Part shown: positions 5,862 through 6,732 of the stretch, one piece after another | Position numbering within the stretch: position 1 is the stretch's first letter | How the letters are laid out: every line of letters begins with the position of its first letter | Assembly: GCA_031271555.1 (NCBI GenBank) | Contig: JAISVN010000057.1 | Location: 1 to 6,732, forward strand | Length of the DNA stretch: 6,732 nucleotides | Origin: Candidatus Methanoplasma sp. | GTDB taxonomy: Archaea; Thermoplasmatota; Thermoplasmata; Methanomassiliicoccales; Methanomethylophilaceae | Direction: 5' to 3' | Notes under the pieces: generated by a model | Database searches by the model: none | Seen by the model: only the letters and a program-made list of their open reading frames with translations | Told to the model about the DNA's origin: nothing | Program-made: the position numbers and the translations under genes

Positions 5862-6732
5862 AGTTCCATACTTTTTTGTGTTGATTTATCAAAATGTAAA
5901 TGAACAGCGGACCGCCGATCAAGGATGTTATAACACCCACAGGCAATCCGGTCGAAATCACTTCTATCGCAATACAATCCGAACATGCGAGAACGAAAGC
6001 ACCGCACGCGGCTGATGCGGGTATAAGGAACCTGTTGTCGGATCCTATAAATATCCTCATTATGTGGGGCGCCACCAATCCTACGAATCCTATCGTCCCT
6101 GTAAAGCACACCAATGTTGCAGTAACGAGGGAAACGACCACTATGGCAATCAATCTCACTCTCTTGGGATCTATGCCTGACGATAACGCCATGCCGTCGT
6201 CGGTGGACAGAAGATTGAGCTTTGCATGCATCATATACAGTACTGTGATGCCGACAACGGCCGCAAAGATCAGGAACGGCACAGTGTTCCACGTCGAACT
6301 GCCCAATGTCCCGAGGGACCATGTGAACACTTCCGCATAGGCCTCATCCGAAGCCGCCAGCTTCAGCATCGTGGTGAACGCTGAGAACACATACATCACG
6401 GCTATGCCTATAAGGATCATCATTGTCGGTCCGGCGCGTTTCTTCAAAGAGGATATGCCGATGATGACCATTGCCGGAATCAGCGAGAGGACGAAGGCAT
6501 TAGAGATCATTCCGAGAGTTCCGGGCAGGAATGGAATGAAGACTATTCCCGCTATCACCGCCAAAGAAACGCCAAAATCCGCCCCGGAGGCTATGCCGGT
6601 CATGTATGGGTCTGCAAGAGGATTCTTGAGTGCGCTCTGCATCGCAGCACCGCACACTCCGAGTCCGGCACCTGCGGCAACTGCCGCTATGGCTCTTGGC
6701 GTGGATTTCTCCCATACTACATAGTCATTCAT
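5860..6732 (-). CDS. ABC importer permease, FecCD/BtuC family (5' end missing)
   Basis: A membrane subunit of an iron-siderophore/cobalamin-type importer, which forms the transport channel as a dimer. Numbering from the Met at the window edge, the family signatures are NPLADPYMTGIASGA (37-51), GTIGFVGLVAPHIMR (212-226), and the final LPVGVITSLIGGPLF (263-277). Hydrophobic membrane segments lie near 13-32, 46-69, 75-94, 104-124, 150-169, 190-210, 235-258 and 267-283. Family members run to about 330-360 residues. The visible sequence begins just before the conserved Arg-Ala region that follows the first membrane helix, so the Met at base 6732 is almost certainly internal and about 40-60 residues lie beyond the window. 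It is followed without a gap by the ATPase gene. A substrate-binding lipoprotein is expected further upstream. Siderophore, haem and cobalamin cannot be told apart from this sequence. Confidence 0.9.
   Translation of the reverse strand: MNDYVVWEKSTPRAIAAVAAGAGLGVCGAAMQSALKNPLADPYMTGIASGADFGVSLAVIAGIVFIPFLPGTLGMISNAFVLSLIPAMVIIGISSLKKRAGPTMMILIGIAVMYVFSAFTTMLKLAASDEAYAEVFTWSLGTLGSSTWNTVPFLIFAAVVGITVLYMMHAKLNLLSTDDGMALSSGIDPKRVRLIAIVVVSLVTATLVCFTGTIGFVGLVAPHIMRIFIGSDNRFLIPASAACGAFVLACSDCIAIEVISTGLPVGVITSLIGGPLFIYILINQHKKVWN

Overview
The window most likely comes from a methanogenic archaeon, and probably from the Methanomassiliicoccales. The first gene is a recognisable methanogenesis marker protein 7, a family confined to organisms that carry methyl-coenzyme M reductase. 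The promoters are archaeal in style: A/T-rich TATA-like boxes, and one gene that looks leaderless. All six visible stop codons are TAA or TGA and none is TAG, which fits (but does not prove) a lineage that reads UAG as pyrrolysine. The order-level assignment is an inference.

Layout. (1) Bases 1-1246, + strand: the 3' part of mmp7, overlapped by a DUF123 (COG1833, GIY-YIG-like) putative nuclease gene. (2) Bases 1247-1344: a promoter region with a short direct repeat and a strong Shine-Dalgarno. (3) Bases 1345-4071, + strand: a 908-residue protein made of two tandem GlcD-like FAD-dependent dehydrogenase units. The second unit has the normal FAD-binding signatures. The first is shortened, has lost the key Pro-Arg-Gly of the FAD loop, and has gained two cysteine clusters. 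(4) A compact hairpin with T tracts on both sides separates this gene from the convergent gene that follows. (5) Bases 4191-4877, - strand: a HAD-family phosphatase with a TATA-like box placed for a leaderless transcript. (6) Bases 5035-6732, - strand: the end of an iron-siderophore/cobalamin-type ABC importer operon, with ATPase (FecE/BtuD-like) and permease (FecCD/BtuC-like). The permease is cut by the window edge.

How the genes fit together. Mmp7 belongs to the set of proteins that help assemble or activate methyl-coenzyme M reductase, so region 1 serves methanogenesis. The double GlcD-like protein resembles flavoproteins that usually pass electrons to HdrD-type iron-sulfur partners. No partner is visible here, so its substrate and acceptor are unknown. 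The ABC importer would supply a chelated metal or corrinoid, which a corrinoid-dependent methanogen needs. I see no RNA gene, mobile element, CRISPR array or phage gene. The observations most worth following are the degenerate N-terminal half and cysteine clusters of the double flavoprotein, and the Gln-to-Cys change in the Q-loop of the ABC ATPase together with its cysteine-rich tail.
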